DNA from: Valencia hispanica
Taxonomy: Eukaryota; Chordata; Actinopteri; Cyprinodontiformes; Valenciidae
DNA length: 64,000 nucleotides
Assembly (NCBI GenBank): GCA_963556495.2
Contig: OY747703.1
Coordinates: 56,259,796 to 56,323,795 of the forward strand
Direction: 5' to 3'
The notes under the pieces: generated by a model
What the model saw: the letters and a program-made list of their open reading frames with translations, nothing else
Databases searched by the model: none
What the model was told of the DNA's origin: nothing
Shown here: one piece after another, positions 21,925-33,195 of the stretch
Numbering within the stretch: position 1 is the stretch's first letter
Layout of the letters: the number at the start of each line of letters is the position of its first letter
Made by a program: the position numbers and the translations under genes

Positions 21925-22067
21925 AGTAAAATCATCAGAATTAAAGGCTTGAAACCATCAGTCTGTGTGGAATTAAATTGTGTAATATATTTCACCTAAT
22001 GATAGTTACTGAAATAAATGAACTTTTCAAAAATATTCAAATTTATTGAATATGACTGTATATGCCA
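21925..22067 (+). mobile_element. Tc1-like transposon relic (third family), 3' end
   Basis: ATCATCAGAATTAAAGGCTT, then TTACTGAAATAAATGAACTT and AAATTTATTGAATATGACTGTA, follow the right end of the teleost Tc1 family that ends in CTAATTTATTGAGATGCACCTGTA. Other copies lie at 37045-37185 and 56830-59592. Confidence 0.7.
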
Positions 22068-22312
22068 TGGTGTTTTTAAGGCTTTGAAAGACTCCAAATA
22101 TCTGATAATTATTTTGATAGCTGATCACAAAATATTATCTCTTTGTACAAATTTGGACTTGGGATGTAGTGTAGTCAGTGAACGTAAATCAAACACACCA
22201 GCTTTCTTTCTCAGCTCATTACAAGAGATAGACTAGAGATTATCCTTGAGACTCGAGTTCCAGGCCAGATGTCCGAGGCAAGTCTCAAGTCTTTGGTTTT
22301 TTCAGTTTAGAT

Positions 22313-22844
22313 TTATGCCTTGTCCACACGTAGCTCACAAAACGAAGATATTTTTTTACGATTTGGCTTGTCATCCACACGAAAACGCAGATTTACAGCA
22401 CAGAATACAAATTTTCTGAAAACTACGGCCAAAGTGAAGATCTGCATTTTCTTCGTTTTAAGCGTTTGTGTGTGGACAGAAATAACCGAAGTTTTAGGCT
22501 CTGCAACGCCAAAAATGCTCCGACATCATTTGTGCGACCTGTGTTTACACTCAGAAACAGCATTTATGCCCTCAGAGATGTGTTGGCATCATCGATTGTC
22601 AAAGCGCTTTTTGCTTGCTTGTTTTTACAAACTCAATTACTGCTCTATGTAGAAATTAGAACATAGAAAGTTACTCTGAGTGGATAGGATTTGGGGGAAC
22701 TACTGCCCCCTACAGGTTTGGCATGTCTATGAATGTGCTTAACAACGCACTTATGCGGTTAGGTATGGACGGGATTTTGTTTTTAAACGAGGTGGTGAGA
22801 ATATTTGTTTTTAAAAAACCCGCCTACATGTGTACATGGCCTTA
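22313..22844. mobile_element. TTA-flanked MITE (Harbinger-like)
   Basis: The element spans 22316-22841. Its left end TGCCTTGTCCACACGTAG is mirrored by the right end, which reads GGCCATGTACACATGTAGGC on the opposite strand. Both flanks are TTA (22313-22315 and 22842-22844), which suits PIF/Harbinger target choice. Internal CCACACGAAAACG and a GTGTGTGGACAG-type sequence are common in such teleost elements. There is no transposase. Confidence 0.6.
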
Positions 22845-23495
22845 GACCCAAATCCAAATCTCCGATGCGAGTCACCATTCCTGACTCAATCCCGCTAATC
22901 TAAACAACTAAAACGCAGCAACATAAATTCTGTAGTAACCATGTCCGGCCTGTATGCAGCGCTGTAACACTGCCACAACCACAACATGCACATCAAACTA
23001 ATGTGGTGGCATGATTGGGGTTGTTGGTTAGGCTAGGTTTCATGACATCATTGATCTCAAAATGTTTTGTATTGGTTATTCACCCAAGAACGTCGGGTGA
23101 AGATCCAAAACAGCATTTCTGGATGCAGAGCTGAAATTATTTTAAAAACTGCAGCATAATCACGCGAGACCATTCCAGTGCTGTCCACGTGGAAACGGTG
23201 TAGCAAGAAAACACCTCTGGTGAATCGAACCATCATCACGGATTAAATCAGATAAAGCAAATACAAATAAAAAAGTGAGCAGAAAATGACTGTATGTGTT
23301 GTTTTATGTTCAAGATTTGGATTTCCCACCTGTGACATAATAGTTTTTTTAGTCCATTTTCAAATTCTCCCCAACACCATGCTCTTGTTCTTCTGTGGTT
23401 ATTGAAATTAAACTGAAATTCCCATCAGAATGTGAATGTCAGTAAATTTAGATCAGCCTAATTCACAGCTATAAAGACCCATAAATGGATGCTTT
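22845..23495. other. Unannotated intergenic sequence
   Basis: Apart from a possible hAT remnant near 22867 I see no repeat or gene. Confidence 0.4.
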
Positions 23496-23499
23496 ACTT

Positions 23500-24112
23500 T
23501 TAAAGCCCGAACAGCGAAAGCGCTGCGAAGGCCTATTGTATTTGTCAAGTTTATTTTGAGCAAAAAATTCATTAGCTGTTTGAAGGCCTAAACATTTACA
23601 AAAACTCACCGAATTTTGCACGTGTCAGTCTTGCGTGAAATTTATGTATTTCAAGGGTTGCTCAAAAGTCGAAACAGAAATAACTCAACAGCGCCCCCAT
23701 GCAACTTTCAAAACGCCCTCCCCATTTGGCTTACTTTATTTTAGAGGTATGAAATTTGGTACACTTGAAGAACTTCCTAAGAACCACCAAGAAGTCTCTT
23801 GTACCCGTGGTCTACAATAAACAGGACGTCGGCCATCTTGGATTGAACCTAGAATTTTGGCCATTTACAGCATCTGCATTTGATCGAACTCCTCCTGGAG
23901 GTTTTGACCAATCGGCCTGAAAATTGGTCAGGGTGGCCTTCAGGCATTGGTGATCTAAAGTTATCAAAATTCACAAGCTAAATTGTCTCTTCGAACCACA
24001 GTCCAAACCCAGAGAATGTCGGCCATTTTGGATCATTTTGTCTCTTATACACACGTTGTCATGCAACATTGATCAGCAGGCTCGTTAGGGCTGCTTGCAG
24101 CTTTCATTTAAT
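23500..24112 (+). repeat. High-copy teleost repeat (GGCCCGAGC family)
   Basis: It opens with TAAAGCCCGAACAGCGAAAG and TGCGAAGGCCTATTGTATTT. It contains AACAGCGCCCCCATGCAACT and two copies of CGGCCAT(C/T)TTGGAT, and closes with GCTGCTTGCAGCTTTCATTT. I recall this order from a very common fish repeat that starts GGGCCCGAGCAC and ends CTGCTTGCAGCTTTAA. The 61-codon frame inside is incidental. Confidence 0.65.
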
Positions 24113-25955
24113 TTCTTGTTCCTAATGCAAGGATTTCTTCGCAACAAAAAAATTATAGAACGCTTTATCATTTTACTGCATTACTGGTGATTTACATTCT
24201 GAAAGCAATACCTTAAGATAATAACTGTTGTAAAGCACTTTAGAAACTGCCGTTGAATTATTTGTTTTACGATGTACTGTTGGATAAATACCTTAGACAT
24301 TTTGATCATTAGGTTTTTTTGTTGTGGTGCTAAAAGGAGTTTAAGTTATAGTGAAACAGATTGATTTATTTGTATTGGCCGAAATATTTCCCTTGAACAA
24401 TGTCATCACACAAAGTAAAAGTTTTAATTTGAAGACACTCACACATCGGTGAAGTAAAATGTCTGAAACTCCTGATTTTTAACTCTCAAAATTGCAATTA
24501 TTTTTCGAAGATTTCAGAAGCCAGCGGAGAAAAACAAACTAATAAAAGGTCGGAGAAGTGTGAACATTTAGCCATGACCATTTGTGTGTTTGGGTTCAGA
24601 TGCCGGAGAGAGGCATAGTGGGAAGCTTTGAATAATTCATCCGAGTTAAACCTATTAAGCATATCTGTGTGGACACTTTTTTGATGTTAAAGACAGTTTA
24701 TGATCTCCGCCTGCTTTCAGACTGTATCTGTTTTCCCCTAAAGCGACAAAGATCAACAGACTCCTGTCTGAGTTTTGTAGAAGTGCACAGTGAAATCTTC
24801 CTTCCAAAGTTGGAAGCTTGCTCCCCCCCTCTGCACTTCATTCCTCTGCATGTTGACACACAAAAGTCTCTGAATCCGGAAAACTACAAATTATATGTAT
24901 TTTATACAGAATTTCTTTCATTAAAACTTTACTTCTGCCTTACACTAACATATTTACAATTGAATTTGCCACTTCCTAAATGTTGAATTCCACTTTCTGA
25001 ACAATTTGAAATGAATGTTGTTTACAAAAACTCATTAGGCAAATCTTCATACTTCTGATTTCTTTCCCCGCTTGAATTGCACAATAATATTTATATTTGG
25101 AGGTGATGCAAACAGCAGCAACAAGCGCTGGGTCAAAGCAGGGCTGGGAGATATCAGAGAAACAGAAATCATCAGAAAATATTCCCGCGTGAGTATCGGA
25201 CAAAGATTGTGCTTATGAGCGTTTGGATGAACCTTAATTTAGCGTAGCAGCACTTCTAACAGGCAGCAAAGACAAACTTTTAGAGCGAATCTCCTCCGAG
25301 CCCCTTGAGTTCTGGCAGAGCAGTTCAGTTTTCCTCTGTAGGGAGATGGTTTACTTTAAAGCCCTGCAGGGAGTGTAGAAGGTTTACAGTGTGAAGCAGG
25401 TGAAATAAGATTCTGTCTGAGGACTACGCAATAAAAAATGTCTTCATCATTATATCAAAAATCATTTTATTATTATGGCTGTATTGGTTGAGCACAAAAT
25501 AACTTGCAAAAAAAAGAAGAATAAGCAACTGATCCTTGTCAGTGAAGAGGTGCTAAGGTACCGCAACTTCAGAAATAAAATTTAAAATATTTAGTTAATC
25601 TAGGTTCAACTTAACAGTTCCTCTACAGGCCACAAAATGTAAAGATTTGTTATTTTAAAAAAATACAACAGAGAAATAATTTATCCCTTTAAATGTGAAA
25701 ATACCAAATAAAATGAATGTTCTGACAATGTTTTACCTGATCAAACTTTATCAATGTTTTACATAAAATGATTCTTAATTTTATCTGTGTTAAAATTTTA
25801 TCAGTGTTTTACTTTTTAATCTTGTGCTTATTTACTCTTTATTTTAATATTTTTAAATGATGTGATGAATATGATTATATTTTATCAGGGTTTCACTATC
25901 TAATCTAATCACATTTATTGACTGTTTATTTTTATATTTTAATTTGTTATCTTAA
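24113..25955. other. Unannotated AT-rich intergenic sequence
   Basis: The stretch is AT-rich. The frame at 24669-24986 (105 codons) starts in a TTTTTTGATG context and shows no domain or splice support. Bases 25590-25930 repeat TTTTATCAGTGTTTTAC-like words about four times, which may be a degenerate tandem repeat. Confidence 0.4.
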
Positions 25956-25959
25956 TCCC

Positions 25960-26368
25960 CATTCCAGTGTTTCCTCTGTGGGAGTCCTCTGCCCCGGGAG
26001 CGGTGGTCGGCTGTAGCTGCCTGGGTGGAGGTGGGGGTCTTGGCCTTGCCTCCACTGGGCGCCCTGTGTCGGTGCTTCGTTTGCTGCTGTTGATCTACTG
26101 CTGCCAGTGCAGAGGGCTCCACTGATGGCGTTTTCTTGCATGGTTCATCTGCACTCAGCCCAATGTCCTTTTTCACTGTTGCTTTTAACTGTGTGTGTGC
26201 ATGGGAGTTGGGTTGGGGGGAGGTGGGTATAACTGTGACCATGCTTTTAAATCTGTGGGGGACGGATGGGAATGTAGTTTTATGTGGGGTCATTTTAATC
26301 TGTAAAGCACTTTGTGAAGCAATTTTGTAAGAAAAGCGCTTTATAAATAAAGTTTGATTGATTGAATG
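25960..26368 (+). mobile_element. LINE 3' end with GATTGATTGA tail
   Basis: The stretch ends with TGTAAAGCACTTTGTGAAGC, then AAAGCGCTTTATAAATAAAG and TTTGATTGATTG, a typical 3' tail of teleost non-LTR elements. The GC-rich part before it contains no reverse transcriptase motif. The minus-strand frame there of 113 codons is low-complexity. Confidence 0.55.
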
Positions 26369-26527
26369 TTAGAACACCAGGTGGCGGTTGAAAATTGCCT
26401 GGTTGCATTTAGTTAGCATCTGGTGACTCTCGCTAAACGCTTTATTTATTAAATAGATTCCACCAGGCAGTGTAAAATATGCAACTATGTGACCATTTGG
26501 TTTGCCATACAGCCACCACTTACCCGT

Positions 26528-27197
26528 GCTTTCTACCGGATGCGTAACGTAATAGATGCATTTTTTCCTTAAAAGCTGAGCAGCGCATCTCTTCCTACCG
26601 GAACCGTTTCAGACGAGCATTTCCTGTGAATGCGTTCCACCCAGTTGGTCTCGGGAGATCACAAAATCCCAGAAGAATTGTAATTGCTAAACTGAATGGG
26701 TAGTATCCAGAAAAATGTAATTGTATGTTAATAATTGTCATAAACTGTATCCACTCCTAAAACTGCAGATATTGCTGTCCTTGCCTTCTCCTTTTTCCAT
26801 GTTGTCCTCATATAAATTGAGTGATTCTCCATTTCAAGGATGAACTTCTCGTTGTCTGTGACCAAAAAACAACAAATTAGACCCACATGTGTCACCGGTG
26901 ATTACGTCTTGTTTTTTTTTTTTTTATTGTTAAGCAGAAATCTGCACGTTTCTTTCATTTTGGGATTTGCCGGATGCTTTACACTGCTCCCGTGTCTGAT
27001 TTTCTGTCTGGTCCGATCTAAACTGCAGAGATTGACGTGTTCTGGAAGCATAGCGCGTAAAAACACACAATACTTCTGGCACGGGTTTGATTAGCGCCGC
27101 TTGGCACACGGTCGAGACGAATCCATTGACCATAACAGCAGCTATGCGTCTGCTTGGCAGACATTACGTGCTGTTTACTCGTCTCGTGGAAAACAGA
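26528..27197 (+). mobile_element. Repeat family X, copy 2
   Basis: The left end GCTTTCTACCGGATGCGTAA at 26528 is mirrored by the right end of copy 1. The own right end, read on the opposite strand, is GTTTTCCACGAGACGAGTAA. The interior aligns with 4265-4480 and 5096-5187. An uninterrupted segment stands where copy 1 carries the 600-base insertion, so this copy defines the empty state. No transposase is recognisable. Confidence 0.55.
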
Positions 27198-27789
27198 CTT
27201 TTACAACTCTCAGCATTACAGCTGCTGTAGATCCCCACAGTCACTAAATGGACTTTCAAGCTCTTGCGCTTCATCATCAATGCCCATTCGTGCATTGCTT
27301 TGGTGTGGAGTACTTTTGTTTATATCTTTGTCCTCTGTCATCCCACGTCACAAAGCAATACAACTCATGTAGAGCCCTTTCAGGATGAGATTTGGAAAGG
27401 TAACATACTATTCTCAATGCATGATCCAGAGTGTTGCATCAGTAGAATAGTTTTGTATATATCAGTCCTTTGTTTTTATGTATACACACATTTCCACCAA
27501 ATGTTGATTCCTTGTCAAATATAAAAAAATATTTTTGAGAGAATATTCAACAAGACACTGATGACTTCTATCTCACATTTTTTCAAGCTTCTCTTATTCT
27601 CAGAAAAATTATTTCTTTTACTTTATTCAGATTTTTTTTAACCAATTTAAATAATTTAAAATGAAATCAAGCACCGTGCAGAGTCACTCACAGACGCTTT
27701 GTGATTAAATTCAATGCCTCATCAATAAAACTTTTATGAAGTCTTCAAAGAACCATGAGGTTCAAAAGAGAATTCAGAAAGAAAAAAAG
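27198..27789. other. Unannotated intergenic sequence
   Basis: I recognise no gene or repeat. The two overlapping + frames at 27154-27524 have no conserved motif. Confidence 0.45.
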
Positions 27790-28180
27790 AGCAAAGTAAT
27801 GTGGTGTTTAGCAGCGCATTACTGGACCCACGGCACCGCGCCACGATCCCAGCCCCTCAGCCTCATTGCTTCTGCCTGAAAACAAGCCGGGGTAATTTAG
27901 AATGAATTTCAGGGCAATTAAAATTTCTCAGACACAATTACTTATTCCCCCGTGGGGGGGCTGCCTCAATCAGTAACGTGTTGTGGGTTTACGGCCTTGA
28001 CGTGGAGAACATGTCCTGCACGGCCGCCTCTTGCTCTTCTCAAGGCTCTGGCTGTTAATTGTGGCTAAACGTGATAAATAAAATCACTGCTGCTCTTAAT
28101 GCTAATTAGTGTTAGAGATAATATTTATGATTTCATAAGCGCATATTTCTCTAAAGGCTCAGGCCTGTGCCCCCCATCCA
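27790..28180. promoter_or_regulatory. Candidate conserved non-coding block
   Basis: Mixed GC/AT words such as GGGGTAATTTAGAATGAATT, GGGCAATTAAAATTTCTCAG, CTGTTAATTGTGGC and CTTAATGCTAATTAGTG alternate with no frame and no transposon landmark. The density of TAATTA and TAATTG homeodomain-like cores is characteristic of developmental enhancers. The call is an inference from appearance. Confidence 0.3.
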
Positions 28181-28560
28181 TCGGTCATAGGCTGTCTTGG
28201 ATGTAATCTATCTTTGGGGAGGGGAGAGGCCAAATGAGGGGGCAGAGGAACCACAGGCAGTAAATACTAATAGTACTTAGTGGGTACTTTGGGACCAGAA
28301 GTATTTCAGACTATTTATTGAGCTGGGTCACTAAAGCAAAGACAAAGGGCTTTTTTCCCTCTTATATATGATAAACAAGATCACTCCTAGTGAATGCCTT
28401 TCTGCATCAAGGCAAATGTTCACTGATAATAAACCTCTAACAAAGAGAGGGACATGATGGACGATCATTTAGTAGTTGTTGATCTTTTTTCTTTTCTTTT
28501 TTTGCTTTAACACAATGTTGGGATAGTTTGAACAATGCACTGTAGCTGAACCTGAGTGTG
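28181..28560. other. Unannotated intergenic sequence
   Basis: I see nothing to annotate. Confidence 0.45.
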
Positions 28561-28564
28561 GTAC

Positions 28565-28870
28565 AGTAGACGTACAAAAGTATTCACACCCCTTGACAAG
28601 AAAAACTCGTGCACACCGGATGCAACAAAGGTCAAGGGTCAGTTGGTTACAGGTTGAATATGGAACAATTTCATTAAAAATAAAAAATAAAAGCTCCACG
28701 GGGCGTTTAGAGGAGTGCAGAATGAAAGTACAGTATTTCCTAAATGACCACTGATTTGCTGTAGATTTTTCTAGTGTGAGATCCTGCTACTGAAATAACA
28801 GATGAATTCATTTCAAGGCTTTTTGCACATCTTTACAGGGAGGTGCCAATAAGTATACGGAGCATCCCCT
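28565..28870 (+). mobile_element. Tc1-like transposon end fragments
   Basis: ACAAAAGTATTCACACCCCT at 28575 is a Tc1-type end. TGTGAGATCCTGCTACTGAA, then GATGAATTCATTTCAAGGCT and GGTGCCAATAAGTATAC at 28775-28858, match the 3' untranslated end seen also at 55815-55895. The transposase is deleted. Confidence 0.5.
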
Positions 28871-30044
28871 TTAAAAGATGTTTATTTGAATTTTTTCCTT
28901 TTTCTCTTCCTAAACTAAAGTTTACAGCCTGATCCTCTGTGCTTTCCTCCTACTTTGTTTCCTGCTGCGTTTTGGAGGACTCTGACAGGAACCACTTCCT
29001 CAAACTTGCCGGGGCATCGAGAGGCGCTTCAGCTACTTTTTAACATCACAACATACTGGTGCCAGTGGCTCACTGGTCTGCCTATTGATTTAAGTCACCA
29101 CATCAAGGTGAGCATCAGCGCTGCAGAGCCCAGAGTGGGACCTCATCCTGAAAGAGCAGAGCTGTCCACAGCTCAAGGCAACGCCCGAAAGAGTGACAAG
29201 TGCTGAAACCACTTCAAGGCGGCTAACAGTGCCCTCAGCCCTTTCTAGTCCCTGCTTCAAAGCCTGGATCAGCCTCTGGCAGTCCCCCCCCCCTCCTCCT
29301 CCTCCTCCTCCTCTTCTTCCTCTTCCTAGCTTCTTCACCCCCTCTCTCCTCGGTCCTCTGGGGTAGCCGGTCCTCTTCTATTCTCCCAGGGCCGTCAATG
29401 TCAAAGCATGAGTGAGTCCAGTCGAAACTAGCCCCCCCCATCTTCAGTTTTTACACACATACACACACTTGCTTGTTTTTTTTTTTCTTCCTCTTAAGTT
29501 TGCTCCTTCCCTCTGATGCACAGGTCCCATTCCCTCTGCATGACTGGCCCTCACTGACAAGTGGAAATCACAGACATCCCACCAGCAAAAGATGGAGAGT
29601 GAAGAAGACTTCAGAGGTGTGGACCCTTCAGCTATCAGTGGGCTGAACCCAAGAATGAAGACACCAGGCACATCTTCTTCACTGTATTTCTGTAACAAGC
29701 AGCGAGAGCATGTTGACAAAGAAACGTAAAGGGCTTTGAAAAGGTTTGCTGTATGGTGATTTTTTTTTCCTTTTCTTTCAATCTATTTTTCCTTTTCTTT
29801 CTAAGATAAATAAGTGATAGAAAAGAGGTGGGCAGCTTTGCTTTACCTGAAGGGACCTTGGGCTTTGCCCTGTGGGCATGGCAGCTTTTATTTTCCACTT
29901 TCCTCCCTTCATATCCGCAGCCGATTTCCAGAAGTTTGATTGAGTTTCACATATTGGAGTTATATCTGCTAGCCTGGCTTGTTAATCTGTTGATAACTGT
30001 ACCTGCTTCAGTAGGCAGAAAGCGAAGAAAGGAAGGGAGGAGGG

Positions 30045-30045
<1 letters not shown>
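28871..30045. other. Unannotated sequence with (CTC)n tract
   Basis: A (CTC)n/(CTT)n tract at 29287-29330 explains the R/G-rich minus-strand frames. Frames at 29444-29898 on the minus strand have no recognised domain. No repeat family is evident. Confidence 0.4.

Positions 30046-30080
<35 letters not shown>
30046..30080. repeat. (CAGA)n microsatellite
   Basis: About nine uninterrupted ACAG units occur here. Confidence 0.95.
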
Positions 30081-30650
30081 CTTGGAGATCTCCTCCAGTC
30101 TTTTCTCATTGATTAGCATGTCTTCATCAACAGTCTGACCCTGGCACAGCTGGGGGGGGTTGTGTGTGTTTTTTTAACCTTATACTCCAGTTCAGACCTC
30201 ATGGCTTGAACCTGATGGGAGCATACACTGTAAAAAGAAATCTGCATCAATGGCTACCATTATTTAAACAAATGCATGATTACAAATATAAAAATGTAGA
30301 TCTTTAGGTCTTAAGGTAACACATCTGAGGTACTAAATAAGATTTTGATGACGTGTTGACACATTAAACTAACTTCAACAATTAGATTCATTTTTTGCAG
30401 CAAATGACTTCTTACTTACTGTATTTCCTTTTTCTCTTGATAATAAGGGGAGATAAGTTTATTTGTGGAGCTCTATTAATACTCAATATGAGACACATCT
30501 CTAAGGGATACCGTTTGTAAAGTTACACAGTCAAAAATAAATACCAGTAATTTGGGTTATTTAGCCTGTCATTTAAAAAACAAAGTGGGGGTTCGTGTTT
30601 CAAAGTCATATTTGCGTCCATTTGTCATAGTTTCAACTTAAATATTAAGT
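30081..30650. other. Unannotated intergenic sequence
   Basis: I see no feature beyond short A/T runs. Confidence 0.45.
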
Positions 30651-30654
30651 AAAA

Positions 30655-31092
30655 TAAAACATATAAATATAACTCTTAACTAAGCCTTTAGTTAAGAAGC
30701 TAAATATTTAGTTCACAAACTAAATATTTAGCTACCAAACTAAATATTTAGCTCATTAACTAAATATTTAGTTTGTTAACTAAATATTTGTGAAGTAAAT
30801 ATTTAGCTTTTTAACTAAATATTTAACTTTCAAACTAAATATTTAGCTCATTAACTAAATATTTAACTTCCAAAACTTTAGCTTCTTAACTAAATATTTA
30901 GTTTGTGAACTAAATATTTGTAAAGTAAATATTTAACCTTTAAACTAAATATTTAACTTAGCTATTTACCTAAATATTTAGTTTGTGAACTAAATACTTG
31001 TGAAGTAAATATTTAGCTTTTTAGCTAAATATTTAACTTCCAAACTAAATGTTTAGCTCCTTAAATATTTAGTTTGCAAACTAAATATTTAG
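30655..31092. repeat. Palindromic TAAATATTTA satellite, about 20 units
   Basis: The array is made of about 20 units of 18-24 bp. Each carries the palindrome CTAAATATTTAG or a one- to two-base variant, separated by short variable words (TTTGTG, CTCATT, ACTTCC). A block order of AGTTTGT, then TGTGAAG, AGCTTTT and AACTT recurs from about 30771, 30901 and 30981, with a partial start at 31072, suggesting a loose higher-order repeat. There is no coding potential. It abuts repeat Z. Confidence 0.85.
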
Positions 31093-31104
31093 AGTGTCTC
31101 TCCA

Positions 31105-31548
31105 TAACATGGGGCTTTTTCGGGGCTATTTCAGGAACCAACCAAGCACCAGCCTTGGGGTATGTACTCGGAAATTACCTGGTGGAGTCACTGGGCAGAA
31201 CTCATGCTGATTGGTTGTAACTCCGAGGGAAGTTATATCAGCAGACGCCGGCAAACAACTGGCTTTGTAAAACTTGAATATTTGCTGGTGAAGCAGTTTA
31301 TAGCAACAGCAAACAGAAACGCAGCAACCATCCCCGCTTCTTCCGTTGAAGATCTCTTGTTATTCTCTGCTGCTGTGGGCGCATTTTGGTGCTGATTCCA
31401 TGACGCCACTCACTTCCAAAACAGTATTGATATCATGATGTCACAGCAAATTCCTGATCTGATTTACCCCAATCTGATTTACCCCGTCAGATTTTCCCTC
31501 TCAGAAATTAGCCGGAACTCGGCTAATGGAAAGGTGCCTATAATTGCA
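31105..31548 (-). mobile_element. Repeat family Z, copy 1 (reverse orientation)
   Basis: GGGGCTATTTCAGGAACCAA, GTATGTACTCGGAA and TGCTGATTGGTTGTAACTCC match the reverse complement of 51325-51445 in copy 2. The outer end GCCGGAACTCGGCTAATGGA resembles its terminal repeat. The other terminus is missing or lies beyond the satellite. Confidence 0.5.
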
Positions 31549-31574
31549 GTTTTTCGGTCCATTTGGTTCATTGT

Positions 31575-32415
31575 TCTCCTGCTACAGCACGTCTAACATG
31601 TGGAGTTCCTGTTGTCACTCCATATGCTGCCTCTGGGGTCTATTTTTAGAAAGTTTGTTTTGATTTGTTTTTAGTTTTGGTGGTCACAGTGGCCTTTATT
31701 GTACAGTGGACAGCGTACAGAAAGGGGGTGAGAAGTTGGGAAGCGACATTGGCAAGTGTCCGCAAGGGTGGAAGCGAACCCCCGGACAGCCGCATCGAGG
31801 ACTGAGGCCTCTGAACATGGGGCGCCCGCCTTAACCACTACGCTACGCGACGCCCCTATTTTTAGAAAGTTTAATATTCCATTCCATTGTTTTGCAGATG
31901 ATATTCAGATGCACATGCCCATAAAGATTAAAAGCATCAACAATGACTCTTTGAAGTCTTTAATAAACTGCATGGAGTCAAAGCGTGGATGAACTCAAAC
32001 ACCCTCCATCTGAATGAAAACAAAGCAGAAGTCATTTTATTTGGGTGGAAGGATTTGGTGGATAACGCTGATAAGCTCCTTCAAACTCTAACTCTAGACA
32101 CCCGGCCCTCTGTTGTCAAATCGGGCTTCTTTCAGCTACGTATTTCAGCCAAAGGTAAAGTCCTACTTATATTTTAGAGATTTAAAAAAAGTCATTCACA
32201 CTTTTATTGCAACATGCATATACTTCTATAAATCATGCAGGGGCATAGATAAGTCTTCTCTACACTTGAGGTGATCGTGCTTTTGCTCTCACTTCTCCAC
32301 GGTCTATGGAATACTTTACCTCTCCATATCAGATCCGCTCGAAGCTTGGAGAACTTCAGGGTGCTACTAAAGACTCACTTATACTCTCTCCCATTCAAGT
32401 GAAGTAAAAAGATTT
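31575..32415 (+). mobile_element. LINE (L2-like) reverse transcriptase fragment, split by a SINE
   Basis: Around the SINE, the coding sequence reads LTCGVP, a deletion, then YMLPLGSIFRKFNIPFHCFA and DDIQMHMPIK. The DD pair (FADD, normally YADD) is the reverse transcriptase catalytic motif C. After a frameshift near 31990 it continues MNSNTLHLNENKAEVILFGW. The end near 32310-32400 encodes a LPLHIRSARSLENFRVLLKT-type sequence, as in the C-terminus of L2-type elements. Motif B is lost. The copy is dead. Confidence 0.75.
31640..31872 (-). mobile_element. tRNA-derived SINE with 17-bp TSD
   Basis: The SINE body is 31657-31855, read on the minus strand. An A box (TAGCGTAGTGG) and a B box (GGTTCGCTTCC) stand at tRNA-like spacing, and a CAATAAAGGCCACTGTGACC tail follows. 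The duplication CTATTTTTAGAAAGTTT lies at 31640-31656 and 31856-31872. Insertion split a LINE coding region whose two sides still join in frame across one copy of the duplication. The TSD is intact. Confidence 0.9.
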
Positions 32416-33000
32416 ATCTGTGATTATATTGCGTCTTATAGGATGATTTGATTACTCTTTTTACGTTACTACTTTTATTATTATTGCTTGTTCTGTTTGT
32501 TTTTTGTTTGTTTGTTTGTTTGTTTTTTGCTGTACATAACTTTGGTATAGATCCTGTTGTTTTTAAAGTCCTTTTGACAAAGTGCTTTACAGGAAAATGA
32601 AGGAACAGAAGTAAGGAATATTTCATAAAAGTTTAAGCATAACATAAAAAAATAGAAAATTTTAATTCACAAGGATTATGCATTTCTAAAGTGTGATAGT
32701 ATCAAAATTCCTCCTGGAAGTTGTAGCGCAGGATTTTGACCATGATTTGGAGAGAATTTATTCTCTTTTAGCTTCCACTCCATCTTTTTTTTATGTTCAC
32801 TGCTAAACTTGACACTAACCTCAGGCTCTGCTTCACCTTTGCTCTTGCTCAACAGTTTACTCTGATGCATTCCTGCTCTCCTCATCTGCCGTCTGAGTCC
32901 AGTTCTCAATTAATTCAGCCATCTGATTCAGGTGTGTTGGAGAAGGGAGGCATCCAAATGCTTTAGGATGCTAGCTTTCGTGGACTGGGTTTGGGGACCA
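32416..33000. other. Unannotated sequence between LINE fragments
   Basis: A (TTTG)n tract lies at about 32493-32528. The sequence after 32570 (AAAGTGCTTTACAGG) looks like a further LINE tail. I see no gene. Confidence 0.4.
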
Positions 33001-33004
33001 ATGG

Positions 33005-33195
33005 TTTAGACAACATTTCATTTGAGCTATGGGGACCATATAGAATTTGAATAAAAGTGGCCCAAGGATGGAGCCATGAGGAACCCCACATGTTATCTTT
33101 GTTTGCTCATACCAAATGACACAAAGTAGTTCAGGTATGGAAAATAACATCTGAACCAATGTGGCACATAACCAGACGATCTTGGTCTCTTTTCC
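33005..33195 (-). mobile_element. LINE reverse transcriptase fragment, opposite orientation
   Basis: The minus strand encodes ITCGVPHGSILGPLLFKFYM followed by VPIAQM. This is the reverse transcriptase segment with the usual GVPQGS and LGPLLF motifs, here GVPHGS. It is the very part deleted from the plus-strand fragment at 31575-32415, but it is a separate copy in inverse orientation. Nothing else of the element is recognisable. Confidence 0.75.

Noticed and set aside
30655..31092. Regularly spaced array as a CRISPR
   Set aside because: Units are contiguous, variable and palindromic without unique spacers, and the DNA is eukaryotic.
31657..31855. Functional tRNA gene
   Set aside because: A and B boxes are present, but the body does not fold as a cloverleaf with a normal anticodon arm, and TSD plus tail show a SINE.
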